The notes: generated by a model not told the origin, from the letters alone. A stretch of 64,000 nucleotides of DNA from Flavipsychrobacter stenotrophus (GCF_002954265.1 NZ_PPSL01000006.1:62001-126000), one strand, 5' to 3'. Positions 26,401-34,411 are shown, counted from the first letter of the stretch. A program made the numbers and translations.

Positions 26401-28621
26401 AACCTGACAGGTCGGTCATCTTACACCATGTAGACAGTGTTAATCCTGCAACTGCATTTAGATCTACAGGTGTAGCAATAGACACATCAACAAAGTGCCA
26501 TGTACCATCAAAATCATAGGCGCTATTTGCATTGCCAAATCTATCAGTAGCATCAGTCGCACCATAGTTAACACCATGATTGCCGTTGCCGCTATAATCA
26601 TTTGCATTACCTGAAAAAGGATACCAGGCAACCAGACCTGAAGCCGGCATATAACAAGGAACAGAAGCTACGATCGTGTCGCCACCGGTTACGGTAAACG
26701 CCATAGTAGCTACAGCCGTACCACAACCATTAGTAACGCTATAGCTTATAGTTGTGCTACCTGCAGCAACTGCAGCAACGACACCTGACGCATCAACTGT
26801 TGCAATAGAAGGATCACTGCTGCTCCATGTGCCATCGATCGCATAATCAATCAAAGATACCGAGGTACCGGCAACAGCAGTATTAGTACCACTTATTGAA
26901 GCTGCGTCGGGTAATGGATTAACTGTGATAAATTTCGTAGCACTAGAAATGCCGCAAATGTTATTTACTGTATAAGTAACCGTAGTAGTACCCACTTCAA
27001 CACCGTAAATAGTTCCTGAATAATCAGTAGATATTGCCGATCCAGAAAAATACCAAAGTGGACCTTCTCCTGTACTTCCTTCCGGTGTCAAATAAATAGA
27101 ACTACCTACACAAACATTATCAGATCCTGTAAGCGTTCCTGCATTAGCAGGGATCACAACGTCTATGTTAGTAGTAGCACTTGCTGTTCCACAATCATTG
27201 GAAACAGTATAAGTAATAGTAGATGCGCCAGAAGAACCAATATTGCCGGCTATAAGACCTGATGCATCGGTAGTTACGAGACCGTTTGAAGCAGTCCATG
27301 TACCGCCTGTAACTGTTGATGACAAGGTTATTGAAGACCCTGTGCACACAGTAGTAGGACCTGATATTGTTCCTGCGTCTGGGGCAGGATTAACAGTAAT
27401 AGATTGAGTAGCAACCGAAGCGGCACCCGATACTGAGTAAGAGATAGTAACACCACCAGAAGCAACACTGGTAACTGTACCTGATGCATCTACAGTAGCT
27501 ATGCTATTGTCGCTACTGCTCCATGTACCACCCGGCACTGAGGCTGTAAAGGAAGTTGTAGCTGACAGGCAAACAGAAGTAGCACCTGAGATCGTAACAT
27601 CAACAGTTGCCGGTACAATATTAACCATATAATCTTTGGCGTTACCGTACTGGTAAGTACCACAAGGGCTTAAATCAGGATAATACCCGATATCAAAACC
27701 CGTAAGCACTCTCATTTTATGAGTGCCGGGAGTAGCGCCAGAAGGTATTGATAATGAAATATTGAAATTGCCTAACTGATCGTTTAAACCACCCACTGTT
27801 TCAGAACCCTCAAACAATCCATTGTCGTTAAAATCGATCCATACCTGTGTACTTGTTTGAAAGCCGGTACCAACTGTAATATTACTGACAACAGTGGTAC
27901 CTGCTGCGAGGGTGGCAGAAAGTGACGTATGATCTTCGTACCCTGCCCGTGAGCAACCTGAATTATCATCTATGGATGCACCACCAACACCTGGCACGCC
28001 AAAATGCAGAATAGCAATCTCGGCTAGGCACGCATCATCGCCATGGATAAAAAGAGGGGTACACCCAACGGTACCTTCAAGTCCGGTAACAGCAACGGTC
28101 TTATAGGCATATGACACTCCACCGCATGAATTAGAGAGAGCGTACGTAAATGTAACAGTGCCGTGTGAAACGCCATGTATATTGCCATAAACGTCAATAG
28201 TGGCTATAGCATCGTTGCTGCTGGAATAGGTTCCGCCCGGATTAAGTCCATAAATTCCGTTCCATTCTCCGACAAAAAGCGTGCTCGGCCCCGAAATATA
28301 AGTTGGATATGGGAAGCCGACAACGGTAATAGTTTGAACTGCCGCAGGGCTGCCCGCAACTACGTAAGAAATTATTGCTGTACCAGACACCAAACCAGTA
28401 ACATTACCAGAAGCATCCACCGTTGCTACGCTATTATCACTGCTGCTCCATGATCCCCCGGTTGCGCTGGGGGTAAAGGCTGTAGGGGAAAGTACACATA
28501 CAGTTGAAGGTCCGCTAATAGACAAATCACCCGATTGTGCCCGGGCTCCAAAACTGAATAATAATGAGAGCAGGCATACCCCCAGATACCCTACGCTTCT
28601 TGAAAATAACCTTTTGTTCAT
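20474..28621 (-). CDS. Giant secreted Ig-like/LamG repeat protein with T9SS sorting domain
   Basis: A 2715-residue protein. Signal peptide 1-28 (cut after GARA). I count 24 bacterial Ig-like (Big_2) repeats marked by GGTWSSSDNSIATVDASG-type motifs and ISYSV strands. A GEVED-like domain sits near residues 180-340 (VWIDFNDNGLFEGSE). Three LamG/concanavalin-like domains, each beginning VPCYMPASGLVAWYPF, lie near 655-858, 936-1140 and 1536-1750. In the last third the Ig repeats alternate in two types with a period of about 145 residues. The final 80 residues (VFPNPATNRISI to the end) are a T9SS type A sorting domain. It is exported, attached to or released from the cell surface, probably in adhesion or gliding. 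It is a single-gene unit; a TPR kinase/LytTR pair lies upstream. Confidence 0.92.
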   Translation of the reverse strand: MNKRLFSRSVGYLGVCLLSLLFSFGARAQSGDLSISGPSTVCVLSPTAFTPSATGGSWSSSDNSVATVDASGNVTGLVSGTAIISYVVAGSPAAVQTITVVGFPYPTYISGPSTLFVGEWNGIYGLNPGGTYSSSNDAIATIDVYGNIHGVSHGTVTFTYALSNSCGGVSYAYKTVAVTGLEGTVGCTPLFIHGDDACLAEIAILHFGVPGVGGASIDDNSGCSRAGYEDHTSLSATLAAGTTVVSNITVGTGFQTSTQVWIDFNDNGLFEGSETVGGLNDQLGNFNISLSIPSGATPGTHKMRVLTGFDIGYYPDLSPCGTYQYGNAKDYMVNIVPATVDVTISGATSVCLSATTSFTASVPGGTWSSSDNSIATVDASGTVTSVASGGVTISYSVSGAASVATQSITVNPAPDAGTISGPTTVCTGSSITLSSTVTGGTWTASNGLVTTDASGLIAGNIGSSGASTITYTVSNDCGTASATTNIDVVIPANAGTLTGSDNVCVGSSIYLTPEGSTGEGPLWYFSGSAISTDYSGTIYGVEVGTTTVTYTVNNICGISSATKFITVNPLPDAASISGTNTAVAGTSVSLIDYAIDGTWSSSDPSIATVDASGVVAAVAAGSTTISYSVTNGCGTAVATMAFTVTGGDTIVASVPCYMPASGLVAWYPFSGNANDYSGNGNHGVNYGATDATDRFGNANSAYDFDGTWHFVDVSIATPVDLNAVAGLTLSTWCKMTDLSGLYGLSLLYNSGTGEGTGMYSDYYGRFLADAGIYDGATAGTWYNIVTTLDTATNSKKLYINGVLQATDLTGFSRVVLDHIHIGKWSDYNGWFANGQIDDISIYNRALNADEIAQMFASNTPLAISGSSSVNIGDSAILSTNVNGGTWNSDNVAVANVNASGVVTTVVPGHATISYTVTTGCGTSTDTMALTVAVPASVPCYMPASGLVAWYPFAGNAYDYSGNGNSGVNYGATDATDRFGNTNSAYDFDGTWHFVDAAIATPIDLNTVAGLTMSTWCKMTDLSGLYGLSLLYNSGTGEGSGMYSDYYSQFLADAGIYDGAIAGAWYNIVTTLDTATNTKKLYINGVLQSTDLTGFSRVVLDHLHIGKWSDYNGWYANGQIDDISIYNRPLTADEIAQMYSAGTLVVTGSSDACVGNTISLTASAVGGTWSSDNTSVALVDDAGVVTPVSSGSATISYAVTTGCGAATATHSVTINPAANAGTIAPVFGGNELCEGTTTNFASTGDMMGMWVSSNTSVATVDVNTGLVGGHAEGPATISYTVTNACGTSSTATYDLTILSLPHVTVGGMLDLCPGSSEYASVSLYAPGTGSWSSTNSSIAAVDAYGNVLGVSAGTVTISYNTTNACGSAGDGRDVTVNPSPNAGTISGPDSICASALYTYYSSDGDNSGFTWSTNNGFIDFGYLEAVTAGTATITYSVSNSCGNTYATKTVTVTGLPDAGSISGSTSAVTGASVTLTASVAGGTWSSDNTAVADVDASGVVTAIAPGSATIAYYVSNYCAVSNTTLSFTVNAPAGVPCYMPASGLVAWYPFENSGQDISGNGNDLTNVGGVTFSTDRFGMSNGAASFNGSGQTMRKDYPSFPAGNSDRTYSVWYNNASSASNSVLFSTDNSYSSTCNQNFSLFTDPTGYYLWAKCYDKGSANSNALSTWTNVVVVNKGNKLFIYKNGNLANDTLNPYYNLPGLNTVPTQFTVGAVFASDVAFSHSFNGLIDDIAVYNRALTSGEISQIYNGGVGIEGPLATCVGGSVNLSATFAGGTWSSSNEAVATVDASGIVYGVTGGSATISYSLTGGCGVGNAVHDITVNTALDTTVITGASSICGSPVSLSVAAGGGVWATSNDAVAIVTAGTVTGLSDGSAVISYTLTNGCGSFTATKNMSVNTIPSAISGPTTLCVGAAIALSNTATSGVWSASNTKVSVNASNGVVTGVTAGTVTITFTNCSGTRTYPLTVLSSPAAITGINTICQGAITTLADATTGGTWSDNGSGFATINPATRVVTGIAAGTATVTYTIANGCFVTRPVVVNAAPAAMSTPAPVCVGTIITLTNTVDGGVWSSSAPTKATVSTNGSVRALSAGVATISYSIGSCRSTVLFTVSPTPVAITGTSAAICAGSATTFADATAGGTWSTADATIASVTSTAPIMVSGISAGTTTVTYAIGSCAVTKPVTVNTAPGPLASIPNMCVGTTVSLSNAVAGGVWSTSQPTRATITSAGVLTSLSPYGGVTISYTLGSCASSATFNVNTTPGAINGSGSICIGAAVTIYNGTTGGVWTSSNPGVATLAGTGISTVLQGASAGTANITYAIGSCYSIKSVTVSVAPDPLPVLPPVCAGTVVSLSNTVAGGTWSSSTYTSSTISSSGVITALAAGSSIIRYGIGSCIASTMFTVLPTPGPITGNGVLCQGSSVTLSNSQGGGTWTISDGVVASVSGSVYSGVVTGTGAGSAVITYALGSCYSTKAITVNVNPAPLAAIGPVCAGTVLTLSNAVPGGVWSSTVYTSSTISPSGVLTGMGAGTTTIKYSIGSCIVSVPFTVSPTPTAVSGAGSVCTGATIVVADGYSGGTWTVSNPIRATISGSGTAATVTGLSAGTVNVTYSIGSCSATKAITVNNCGAKEDPTGNGVELGADNSNVTVFPNPATNRISIKALVPVNVKLFTPDGKLVMTQSDAHELSVDNLSSGVYIIMIYDLNDTLLKTERLVKMD
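25205..25817 (-). repeat. LamG coding repeat, copy 2 of a near-identical pair
   Basis: About 613 bp encoding the second LamG domain of the giant protein. It aligns without gaps over most of its length to 26050-26663, at roughly nine bases in ten by eye, far more similar than the third LamG copy at 23375-24015. Confidence 0.75.
26050..26663 (-). repeat. LamG coding repeat, copy 1 of a near-identical pair
   Basis: Partner of the repeat at 25205-25817, offset by about 846 bp. The duplicated unit includes one following Ig-like domain. Such direct repeats are prone to recombination and to assembly collapse. Confidence 0.75.
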
Positions 28622-29016
28622 ACGTATTTGTTTTTATAAACTGATTAATAATGATGACTGTATTGTACTACTTATCTGATTCAAAAGAATTGTTCTTACC
28701 TGCGGTCGCCTTATCTATGATTCGCTTATAAACCTCAACTAAAACATGCACAAAGCCTATAATAATCATAAGTATACATTGTATAGGCCTGAGCCTGAAC
28801 TGCTCAATTGCCCTGAAAAAAGTCCTTTTATTCATGGAAATAGCAATCAGGTAATAAATTTAGCTTGCAGAAAAGCCGATATTGAAGGAATGACACAAAC
28901 TAGTAGTTCGTTGGGTATGAACCAGTGAGTTTACGACACGTATGTAATATATTAATGGATAATATCCATTAACAATCAATTAAAAACAGTAAGAATCCGC
29001 AGAATGGAAATGATGG
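28622..29016. other. Intergenic region, 395 bp, no gene supported
   Basis: This separates the giant gene from the TPR kinase gene, both on the minus strand. A 60-codon plus-strand frame at 28746-28928 has no recognisable features and I do not accept it. A weak 7-bp inverted repeat (GCCTATA/TATAGGC) surrounds 28770. No TAnnTTTG element was found close to the ATG at 28621; the giant gene's promoter is therefore not identified. Confidence 0.5.
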
Positions 29017-31014
29017 TTAGCTGATAAGTTTACGGCCAAGAAGATCTGTGAAATTAATAATGAACATGTTTTGAGCATGATCATATGTAAAAGTGCCACC
29101 TACCTGCCTGGCAAGGCTGAGCATAATGGTCATACCCATAGTAGTAGCTTTTTTAGGATCGTAACCAATTGGGAGACCACTACCACTATCTTTATAAGTG
29201 AGGTTATAACCACCATCTGATGCCGACATAGTTATTGAAATATTGCCGTCTGTGGTAGGAAATGCGTATTTGAAGGAGTTAATGAGCAATTCATTCAGAA
29301 TAAGCCCCATGGGTACGGCCGTGTCAATGTCTAGGATCGTTTCAGGGACCTGTTCATCAAGGGTTATCGTTTGTCCCGGTGTTTTAAATACAGTTACTAC
29401 CTGTGTAAAGAGCTCTCTAATAAAATGTGCATACTCAATACCGGTTACATCCTCATGCTGGTATAGGAAACGATGGATAAGAGAAATGGACTTGACCCTG
29501 GCTGCGCTTTCGGTCATTGTTCGCTTTGCTACCTTATCTTCAGTATTCGCTGTTTGCAGATCGAGCAATGAAACAACCACCTGTAGATTATTCTTCACCC
29601 GGTGATGTATCTCTTTGATAAGTATATCCTTTTCCTGCAACAATACTTCTTTCTGATTGGCCAGCTTTGTTTTTTGTGCAGTAAGTTTTCGTTGGCGATA
29701 AAAGTTCCAACCAACTATTGACAAGATAACGATCAATAGACCGGTAACTGAGAAGAAGAACTTGCGTTCCAAAGATTTTCTGTTGTCAGCCTCAATTTGC
29801 TTTTCTTTAACCAGTAGAGCTCGCTCGGTTTCAATATTAGCAATCTTTTCCAGGTTATTTACTTTATCCATAGAGTCTTTGAGATCATTGTGTTTAATGA
29901 TCATTTCATAGGCATTCTTGTAGTTTCCCTGCAAAGCATAGGCACCGCCAAGATTTCCCAGAACATGTGAAGCCACTTCCAGGTTTCCTATGGCCATAAA
30001 TATTGCCAGTGCCTGTTGGCTGTTGTCAATGCTTAGTGCCAGAGCTTCCTCTTTACTACTGACGCCATAGTTATTCTTTGGCCCTTGTAAAATTGAATCT
30101 TTCGCCAACCGGTAATATGCCTCGCCAAGGCCAGCAAGGACCAGCGCATAACTATTTCCCGTGCTACCACCTTGCCGGTATATTTTTATAGCTTCTGTAT
30201 TACAAAAAATAGCCGAATCGTATTTTTTTAACGCTATGTAAATAGACCCTGTATTACCCAGTACCCTGGCCTGCCCTGCAGAATCGCCCAAAATTTTGTT
30301 TAACAGAAATGCTCTTCTGTTGTAGTCTAATGCTCTCTGCTCATTGCCTGCCGAATCCCATAAATGATAGCAGTTGGCAATATTGGCAAACAAACGCGCT
30401 ACTTCAAGGCTATCTTTGAGCTCGAGGGCAATCTTCAGAGACCGATCATTATAATCTATGGCTTCGCCATACTTCTCCATCTCTTTATAGACAATGCCTA
30501 TGTTGCCAAGATCTATTTGTATGGCCCCTTTCTCACCCATACGTTCGGCGATATCCAAGGCTTTAAAATCGAACTCAAGCGCTCTGCCGTAATTGCCCAA
30601 CTCATCGTACATGTTACCGGCATTGGCATATGCTATCTGTACATTAAACGAATCGCCTGTGGGCTCAAATACCTTTGCCGATAGTTCATAATTTTGTGCA
30701 GCGGCTTTAAAGTCAGACAATTTTTCATAATTATACGCAAGCGAACTATGTGCCAAACCAATACCACGTGCATATCTGATCTGAGTAGCCAGCCCCATCA
30801 TATACTTTGCATATGGCAAACCCTTGTAAGGATTGGAGAGGGAATACAAATGACACATCTTATATAGCATCAGCACTTTGTCCGTGTCATTTTTCTTTCG
30901 TGGCAACTCTTTGAGCATAGAGTCTATCTGCCCTTTAGTATTTAACACAGCACCGGCAATACCAACATAAAGTACCGATATGGCGAAGCATAATACAAAT
31001 AAAATTTTCCTCAT
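29017..31014 (-). CDS. TPR-containing sensor histidine kinase (HisKA_2/HWE type)
   Basis: A 665-residue kinase. After a signal peptide (1-22), residues 45-380 form about eight TPR units (for example GNAGNMYDELGNYGRALEF-like repeats) in the periplasm. A coiled stretch leads to a TM helix (419-438, FFFSVTGLLIVILSIVGW). The dimerisation/phosphoacceptor motif is IKEIHHRVKNNLQVV (His 470 or 471), the HisKA_2 form. The HATPase domain has LILNELLINSFKYAF and DSGSGLPIG with MGMTIMLSLARQVGG. Its partner is the LytTR regulator 45 bp upstream on the same strand. The TPR part suggests protein or peptide sensing at the envelope, an inference. Confidence 0.9.
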   Translation of the reverse strand: MRKILFVLCFAISVLYVGIAGAVLNTKGQIDSMLKELPRKKNDTDKVLMLYKMCHLYSLSNPYKGLPYAKYMMGLATQIRYARGIGLAHSSLAYNYEKLSDFKAAAQNYELSAKVFEPTGDSFNVQIAYANAGNMYDELGNYGRALEFDFKALDIAERMGEKGAIQIDLGNIGIVYKEMEKYGEAIDYNDRSLKIALELKDSLEVARLFANIANCYHLWDSAGNEQRALDYNRRAFLLNKILGDSAGQARVLGNTGSIYIALKKYDSAIFCNTEAIKIYRQGGSTGNSYALVLAGLGEAYYRLAKDSILQGPKNNYGVSSKEEALALSIDNSQQALAIFMAIGNLEVASHVLGNLGGAYALQGNYKNAYEMIIKHNDLKDSMDKVNNLEKIANIETERALLVKEKQIEADNRKSLERKFFFSVTGLLIVILSIVGWNFYRQRKLTAQKTKLANQKEVLLQEKDILIKEIHHRVKNNLQVVVSLLDLQTANTEDKVAKRTMTESAARVKSISLIHRFLYQHEDVTGIEYAHFIRELFTQVVTVFKTPGQTITLDEQVPETILDIDTAVPMGLILNELLINSFKYAFPTTDGNISITMSASDGGYNLTYKDSGSGLPIGYDPKKATTMGMTIMLSLARQVGGTFTYDHAQNMFIINFTDLLGRKLIS

Positions 31015-31059
31015 ATTGTAACCTTATTTGCATTATTGTAAAGTGATTGAAAGTGTATG

Positions 31060-31791
31060 TTAACCCAACCTGAGAGAATTAAGCAACTCCTCTCTATAAG
31101 CCTTGCCAATAGGCACTTCGTGCCCACCCACAATAAGCGTATCGGTATTGATAGACTGAATATGATTGAGATTAATGGCAAAGCTGCGATGCACGCGCAT
31201 TATATGTTTGGACCCAATTATATCCACATAATTCTGCATTGTTTCTCTCACCAACAGTTTTTTACCCTCTATATGTATGTATACATACTTCTTATCACTC
31301 TCTATAAAAATAATCTCATCGAGCCTAACTTTTATAAAATTCTGACCCTGCTTTATAAAAAGGGAATCATTAATAAAGTAGTTACCTTTTTCTATACTTG
31401 GCACCTTTGCAGTAATGGTGGAAAAATTGTGCAGGCATATTTCAATAGAGGTGTACAGCTCATCTTTATTAAATGGCTTTACCAAATAGGCGGGTGGGCT
31501 TACTTTTTTTGCCCGCTCTACGGTTGCGGCATCAGAATTGGCCGTAAGAAATATAAACGGAATGTTGTAATTCTCTTTTATCTTCCATGCCAGATCGATG
31601 CCATCATTACTACCACTCAGTACAATATCGAGCAATAATATATCCGGCTTTTCTCTTTCTATCATAGCAAGAGCTTCAGTATAATTGATAGCCGGGTCTG
31701 TAGTATCGTACCCAAGTTCTGTTAATGCTTTGCGGATACTTAATGCTATCAGCATCTCATCTTCTACAATACCAACTTTGACAGGTTTCAT
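31060..31791 (-). CDS. LytTR-family response regulator
   Basis: A 243-residue regulator. Receiver domain at the N-terminus: acidic pair in IVEDEM, phosphoacceptor Asp about 55 (ILLLDIVLSG), and Lys in YLVKPFN. A LytTR DNA-binding domain occupies about 142-240 (DEIIFIESDKKYVYIHIEGKK, then MRVHRSFAINLNHI). The acceptor kinase follows 45 bp downstream, so the two form an operon led by this gene, with a TATATTTG element at 31827. LytTR regulators bind direct repeats near promoters; the giant surface-protein gene downstream on the same strand is a candidate target. Confidence 0.93.
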   Translation of the reverse strand: MKPVKVGIVEDEMLIALSIRKALTELGYDTTDPAINYTEALAMIEREKPDILLLDIVLSGSNDGIDLAWKIKENYNIPFIFLTANSDAATVERAKKVSPPAYLVKPFNKDELYTSIEICLHNFSTITAKVPSIEKGNYFINDSLFIKQGQNFIKVRLDEIIFIESDKKYVYIHIEGKKLLVRETMQNYVDIIGSKHIMRVHRSFAINLNHIQSINTDTLIVGGHEVPIGKAYREELLNSLRLG

Positions 31792-31826
31792 AATATGAAT
31801 TTGAATCCAACTATTAATTATCCCTC

Positions 31827-31834
31827 CAAATATA
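31827..31834 (-). promoter_or_regulatory. -7 element for the LytTR/kinase operon
   Basis: TATATTTG on the minus strand, 35 nt before the ATG at 31791. Confidence 0.4.
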
Positions 31835-31980
31835 TAGTTTTCAAAGACTAATTCAATAAGAAGTTTTTATACTTTAGACAAATACTTATATACAATTTGT
31901 AATAAACCAGAAAATTAAGCGCGGTGTTGCATTTTGGAATGAATATAATATAGGAATTAGAAATGACCAATAAAAACAGC

Positions 31981-33027
31981 CTATTGCTTAACAAAAGGAT
32001 CTATAAACCGGCGATCGTGCAGGAATGTTTTGTCGGTAAGGGTAAGCAAGAACGCAACGATATCTGTTTTGTCTTTGTCAGATAGTGCGGGTATCTTTTT
32101 TACGTCTTCATCTACACCACTTACCGTCTTTGCTGTGCCTGAGTAGTGATTGAGTATATCCCGAAGCCGCTTGTAACGGCCATCGTGCATATATGGATAG
32201 GTCATTTCTATATTCCTCAGGCTGGGTACTTTAAACTTATGCTCGTCCTCAATACTTCCTGATATGCCTGCCCTACCCTTATCCCTTAGCGAAGTATCTT
32301 CTGCAAGACCGTTGTTGCGGTAGGTGTTATCGGTAAATAATGGCTCTTTATGGCAAGATGCACAGTTGGCACGGAACAAAGCCAGTCCACGCTTTTCCTG
32401 TATAGAAAATGTATCCTTACCATTTATAAATCTATCGTAACGAGCATCAGCTGAGATCATCAATCCAACAAATTGTGTCAATGACTTTAAGACCATATCT
32501 TTTGAGATATCGGCGTTGCCATATGCTTCATGAAACAGGCGCACATACCCTATATTCCGCTTCAATTTCATCACAATATGGTCTATAGACTCATCCATCT
32601 CTATGGGGTTAGAAATTGGCCCGAGCGACTGCTGTTCAAGATGAGTGATACTGCCATCCCACATGTATGCGTCCTTCCATATCAGGTTTTGCAATGCGGG
32701 CACATTTCTCTTGCCTATCATCCCATAAATGCCATGACTTAAGGTATGGTCAATATGCCCGAATGCAGCTATGCGCTGATGGCAGCTGGCACAACTGGTG
32801 CTGCTGTCTTTCGATAGAATAGGATCATTGAACAACATTCTACCCAACACAAATTTCTGCGGAGTAAGCTCGTTGCTTTTGAATTTATAAACGGGCTTAG
32901 GAAACCCTTTGGGAAGGTGCAACTTAACATCGGCTTCCGAAATAGAAAAGTAACCGCTATCAGCAAAACTGAGTGACAATACACTAACCAATATTCCGAG
33001 CAACACAACTGTTTGTTTCTTCTGCAT
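31981..33027 (-). CDS. Di-heme cytochrome c peroxidase/MauG-like protein (MbnH-like)
   Basis: A 348-residue secreted protein with a signal peptide (cut near FADSGYF). Two c-heme sites: CASCHQ (79-83) and CASCHKE (222-226). The family motif TYPYMHDGRYKRL follows (Met280-His281 region). This is the bacterial CcpA/MauG superfamily. Its start overlaps by one base the stop of the MbnP-like gene, and the pairing identifies it as MbnH-like: in studied pairs MbnH oxidises a Trp of MbnP to kynurenine using high-valent heme. Without that pairing it would be called a generic cytochrome c peroxidase, which remains possible. It acts in the periplasm. Confidence 0.88.
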   Translation of the reverse strand: MQKKQTVVLLGILVSVLSLSFADSGYFSISEADVKLHLPKGFPKPVYKFKSNELTPQKFVLGRMLFNDPILSKDSSTSCASCHQRIAAFGHIDHTLSHGIYGMIGKRNVPALQNLIWKDAYMWDGSITHLEQQSLGPISNPIEMDESIDHIVMKLKRNIGYVRLFHEAYGNADISKDMVLKSLTQFVGLMISADARYDRFINGKDTFSIQEKRGLALFRANCASCHKEPLFTDNTYRNNGLAEDTSLRDKGRAGISGSIEDEHKFKVPSLRNIEMTYPYMHDGRYKRLRDILNHYSGTAKTVSGVDEDVKKIPALSDKDKTDIVAFLLTLTDKTFLHDRRFIDPFVKQ

Positions 33028-33764
33028 CAGTTAATGGATATGATCGAAAACATGTCTTTATAATTATCAGCAATCATGGTGGCGTTATGCGCATCTGTTA
33101 CAGAAGAGAGTATTGAAAAATCAATAGCAACAGGCGTTTTCAAGACCTCTGCCGCATCAGCCTTTAGCTGAATGATATGATCTGCGCCGGGTGTTATTAT
33201 TAATGGCACTGAGAAGTTGAGCCGAACAGTTCTTATACTATTTACCGGTTCTCTGAAGCCACCAATATGATACTCAAATATTCTACCCGGCGACTTAGAG
33301 GCCGGGGCCTTTCCTTCCAGTTTCAGAAAAATATAACCGGTGTTCCAGGTCCAGAACATAGCATTAATGGGATCTAATGCGCCCTCTTGCAGACCCGTAC
33401 AATTATGTGCACTATCTACACCTATTATAAACGACAAACCGGTATACTCACCTGCCGGAATACTATGCCAGATTATCTGCTTGCTCAACGGCTCTTCTTC
33501 GTTGATCAGGAAGTAAGATACCTGTTGATATTGTGTTCCATCCTTTCTAAGTAATGAAACATTGCCAACGTAGTATTTGAACTTGGTTACAGTAAAAGCC
33601 TGGTGTACATCATTTGTATAGTTGACAGTATCCAATTCCAGCAAGTGACTATCAACATAATGATTGAATTGGATGGTCAGCTTCCCATTATCTGCAGGCG
33701 CAGAAAACGACATAGCCAGACCTGTAGCTAGTATCACAATAATGGCAAAATATATTCTTCTCAA
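33027..33764 (-). CDS. MbnP-family copper-binding protein
   Basis: A 245-residue exported protein. It starts at TTG 33764 (no ATG is available before the signal peptide), 15 nt after a TATCTTTG element. Signal peptide about 1-24. The MbnP signature is clear: FKYYVGNVSLL, FIIGVDSAHNCTGLQEGALDP, and the Trp pair in MFWTWNTGYIFLKLEG (W138, W140), then FEYHIGGF with conserved His. MbnP proteins bind copper after a partner MbnH converts a Trp to kynurenine. The gene precedes and overlaps the MbnH-like gene by one base. There is no methanobactin precursor or other mbn gene nearby, so the role is probably general periplasmic copper handling (inference). Confidence 0.85.
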   Translation of the reverse strand: MRRIYFAIIVILATGLAMSFSAPADNGKLTIQFNHYVDSHLLELDTVNYTNDVHQAFTVTKFKYYVGNVSLLRKDGTQYQQVSYFLINEEEPLSKQIIWHSIPAGEYTGLSFIIGVDSAHNCTGLQEGALDPINAMFWTWNTGYIFLKLEGKAPASKSPGRIFEYHIGGFREPVNSIRTVRLNFSVPLIITPGADHIIQLKADAAEVLKTPVAIDFSILSSVTDAHNATMIADNYKDMFSIISIN

Positions 33765-33779
33765 TTTGACAATTTAAAA

Positions 33780-33787
33780 CAAAGATA
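33780..33787 (-). promoter_or_regulatory. -7 element for the MbnP/MbnH-like operon
   Basis: TATCTTTG on the minus strand, 15 nt before the TTG start at 33764, which supports that unusual start. Confidence 0.45.
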
Positions 33788-33851
33788 AAGATAGCGATAC
33801 CACTTCAGGTAAGTATGCTTATTAGACGACCACTCTCATTAAAACCTTCGG

Positions 33852-34313
33852 TCAGCCATTAGCGATAGCGCTCCTTAGCAATGCACGAACGATAGTGTCT
33901 ACTTCGATGTTGTGATTAACTAATTCCGTCTTTTTCAGATGCGCCTCTACTTTGGTAAACTTAACTGATAACTGATCTTGAAGCGACCATAGCTGTTTAA
34001 CGAGGTCAACATTTTGAATCTCATTGCCGGCGTTGGTCTTATACGCGACCTTAGTTAATTTTTCCCTTCTACCTTCTAATCCTACTACGTATTGGCTGTC
34101 GGTATAGATATGAACGGTAAGGCCAGAATATTTGTCAGCCGAATATTTCAATGCTTCTATTACTGACTGTAACTCCATACGATTATGGGTGGTATGATGG
34201 GCGACACCGGATAAAACAATGCGATCACTACCCTTAAATATAATTGCCGCCCATGCGCCTACAAGCAATTGTGTATGGCAGCTGCCATCTGTATAAACTA
34301 CTATTTCCTCCAC
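33852..34313 (-). CDS. Ribonuclease H family protein
   Basis: A 153-residue RNase H fold protein. The acidic catalytic residues appear in order: Asp in YTDGSC (8), Glu in RMELQSVIEAL, Asp in IYTDSQYV, and a late Asp in NIEVDTIVR. A conserved handle-like segment (GLEGRREKLTKVAY) is present. It resembles RNase HI and would cut RNA in RNA:DNA hybrids. The final motif is slightly unusual, with Val-Asp and no NxxAD, so activity may differ from E. coli RnhA. It is a single gene, divergent from the small membrane protein at 34433. Confidence 0.85.
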   Translation of the reverse strand: MEEIVVYTDGSCHTQLLVGAWAAIIFKGSDRIVLSGVAHHTTHNRMELQSVIEALKYSADKYSGLTVHIYTDSQYVVGLEGRREKLTKVAYKTNAGNEIQNVDLVKQLWSLQDQLSVKFTKVEAHLKKTELVNHNIEVDTIVRALLRSAIANG

Positions 34314-34411
34314 AGCTGTAAAGTTCTATTAAAAACAACTCCAACAGTGCCATTAACAAATAGATATACTAAAAACATTATGAAAAATTTCAGTTCAATA
34401 AGCAGAAAGAA

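Noticed and set aside
20616-28453. Many plus-strand frames antisense to the giant gene
   Set aside because: The repeated Ser/Thr/Val/Gly coding of the Ig domains leaves open antisense frames; none has a recognisable motif.
28746-28928. 60-codon plus-strand frame in the gap upstream of the giant gene
   Set aside because: No family, signal or conserved motif, and the region is more likely to carry promoter sequence.
19089-33764. Functional link between kynureninase and the MbnH/MbnP kynurenine
   Set aside because: Kynureninase acts on free kynurenine and lies 11 kb away; the shared chemical word gives no evidence of a shared pathway.
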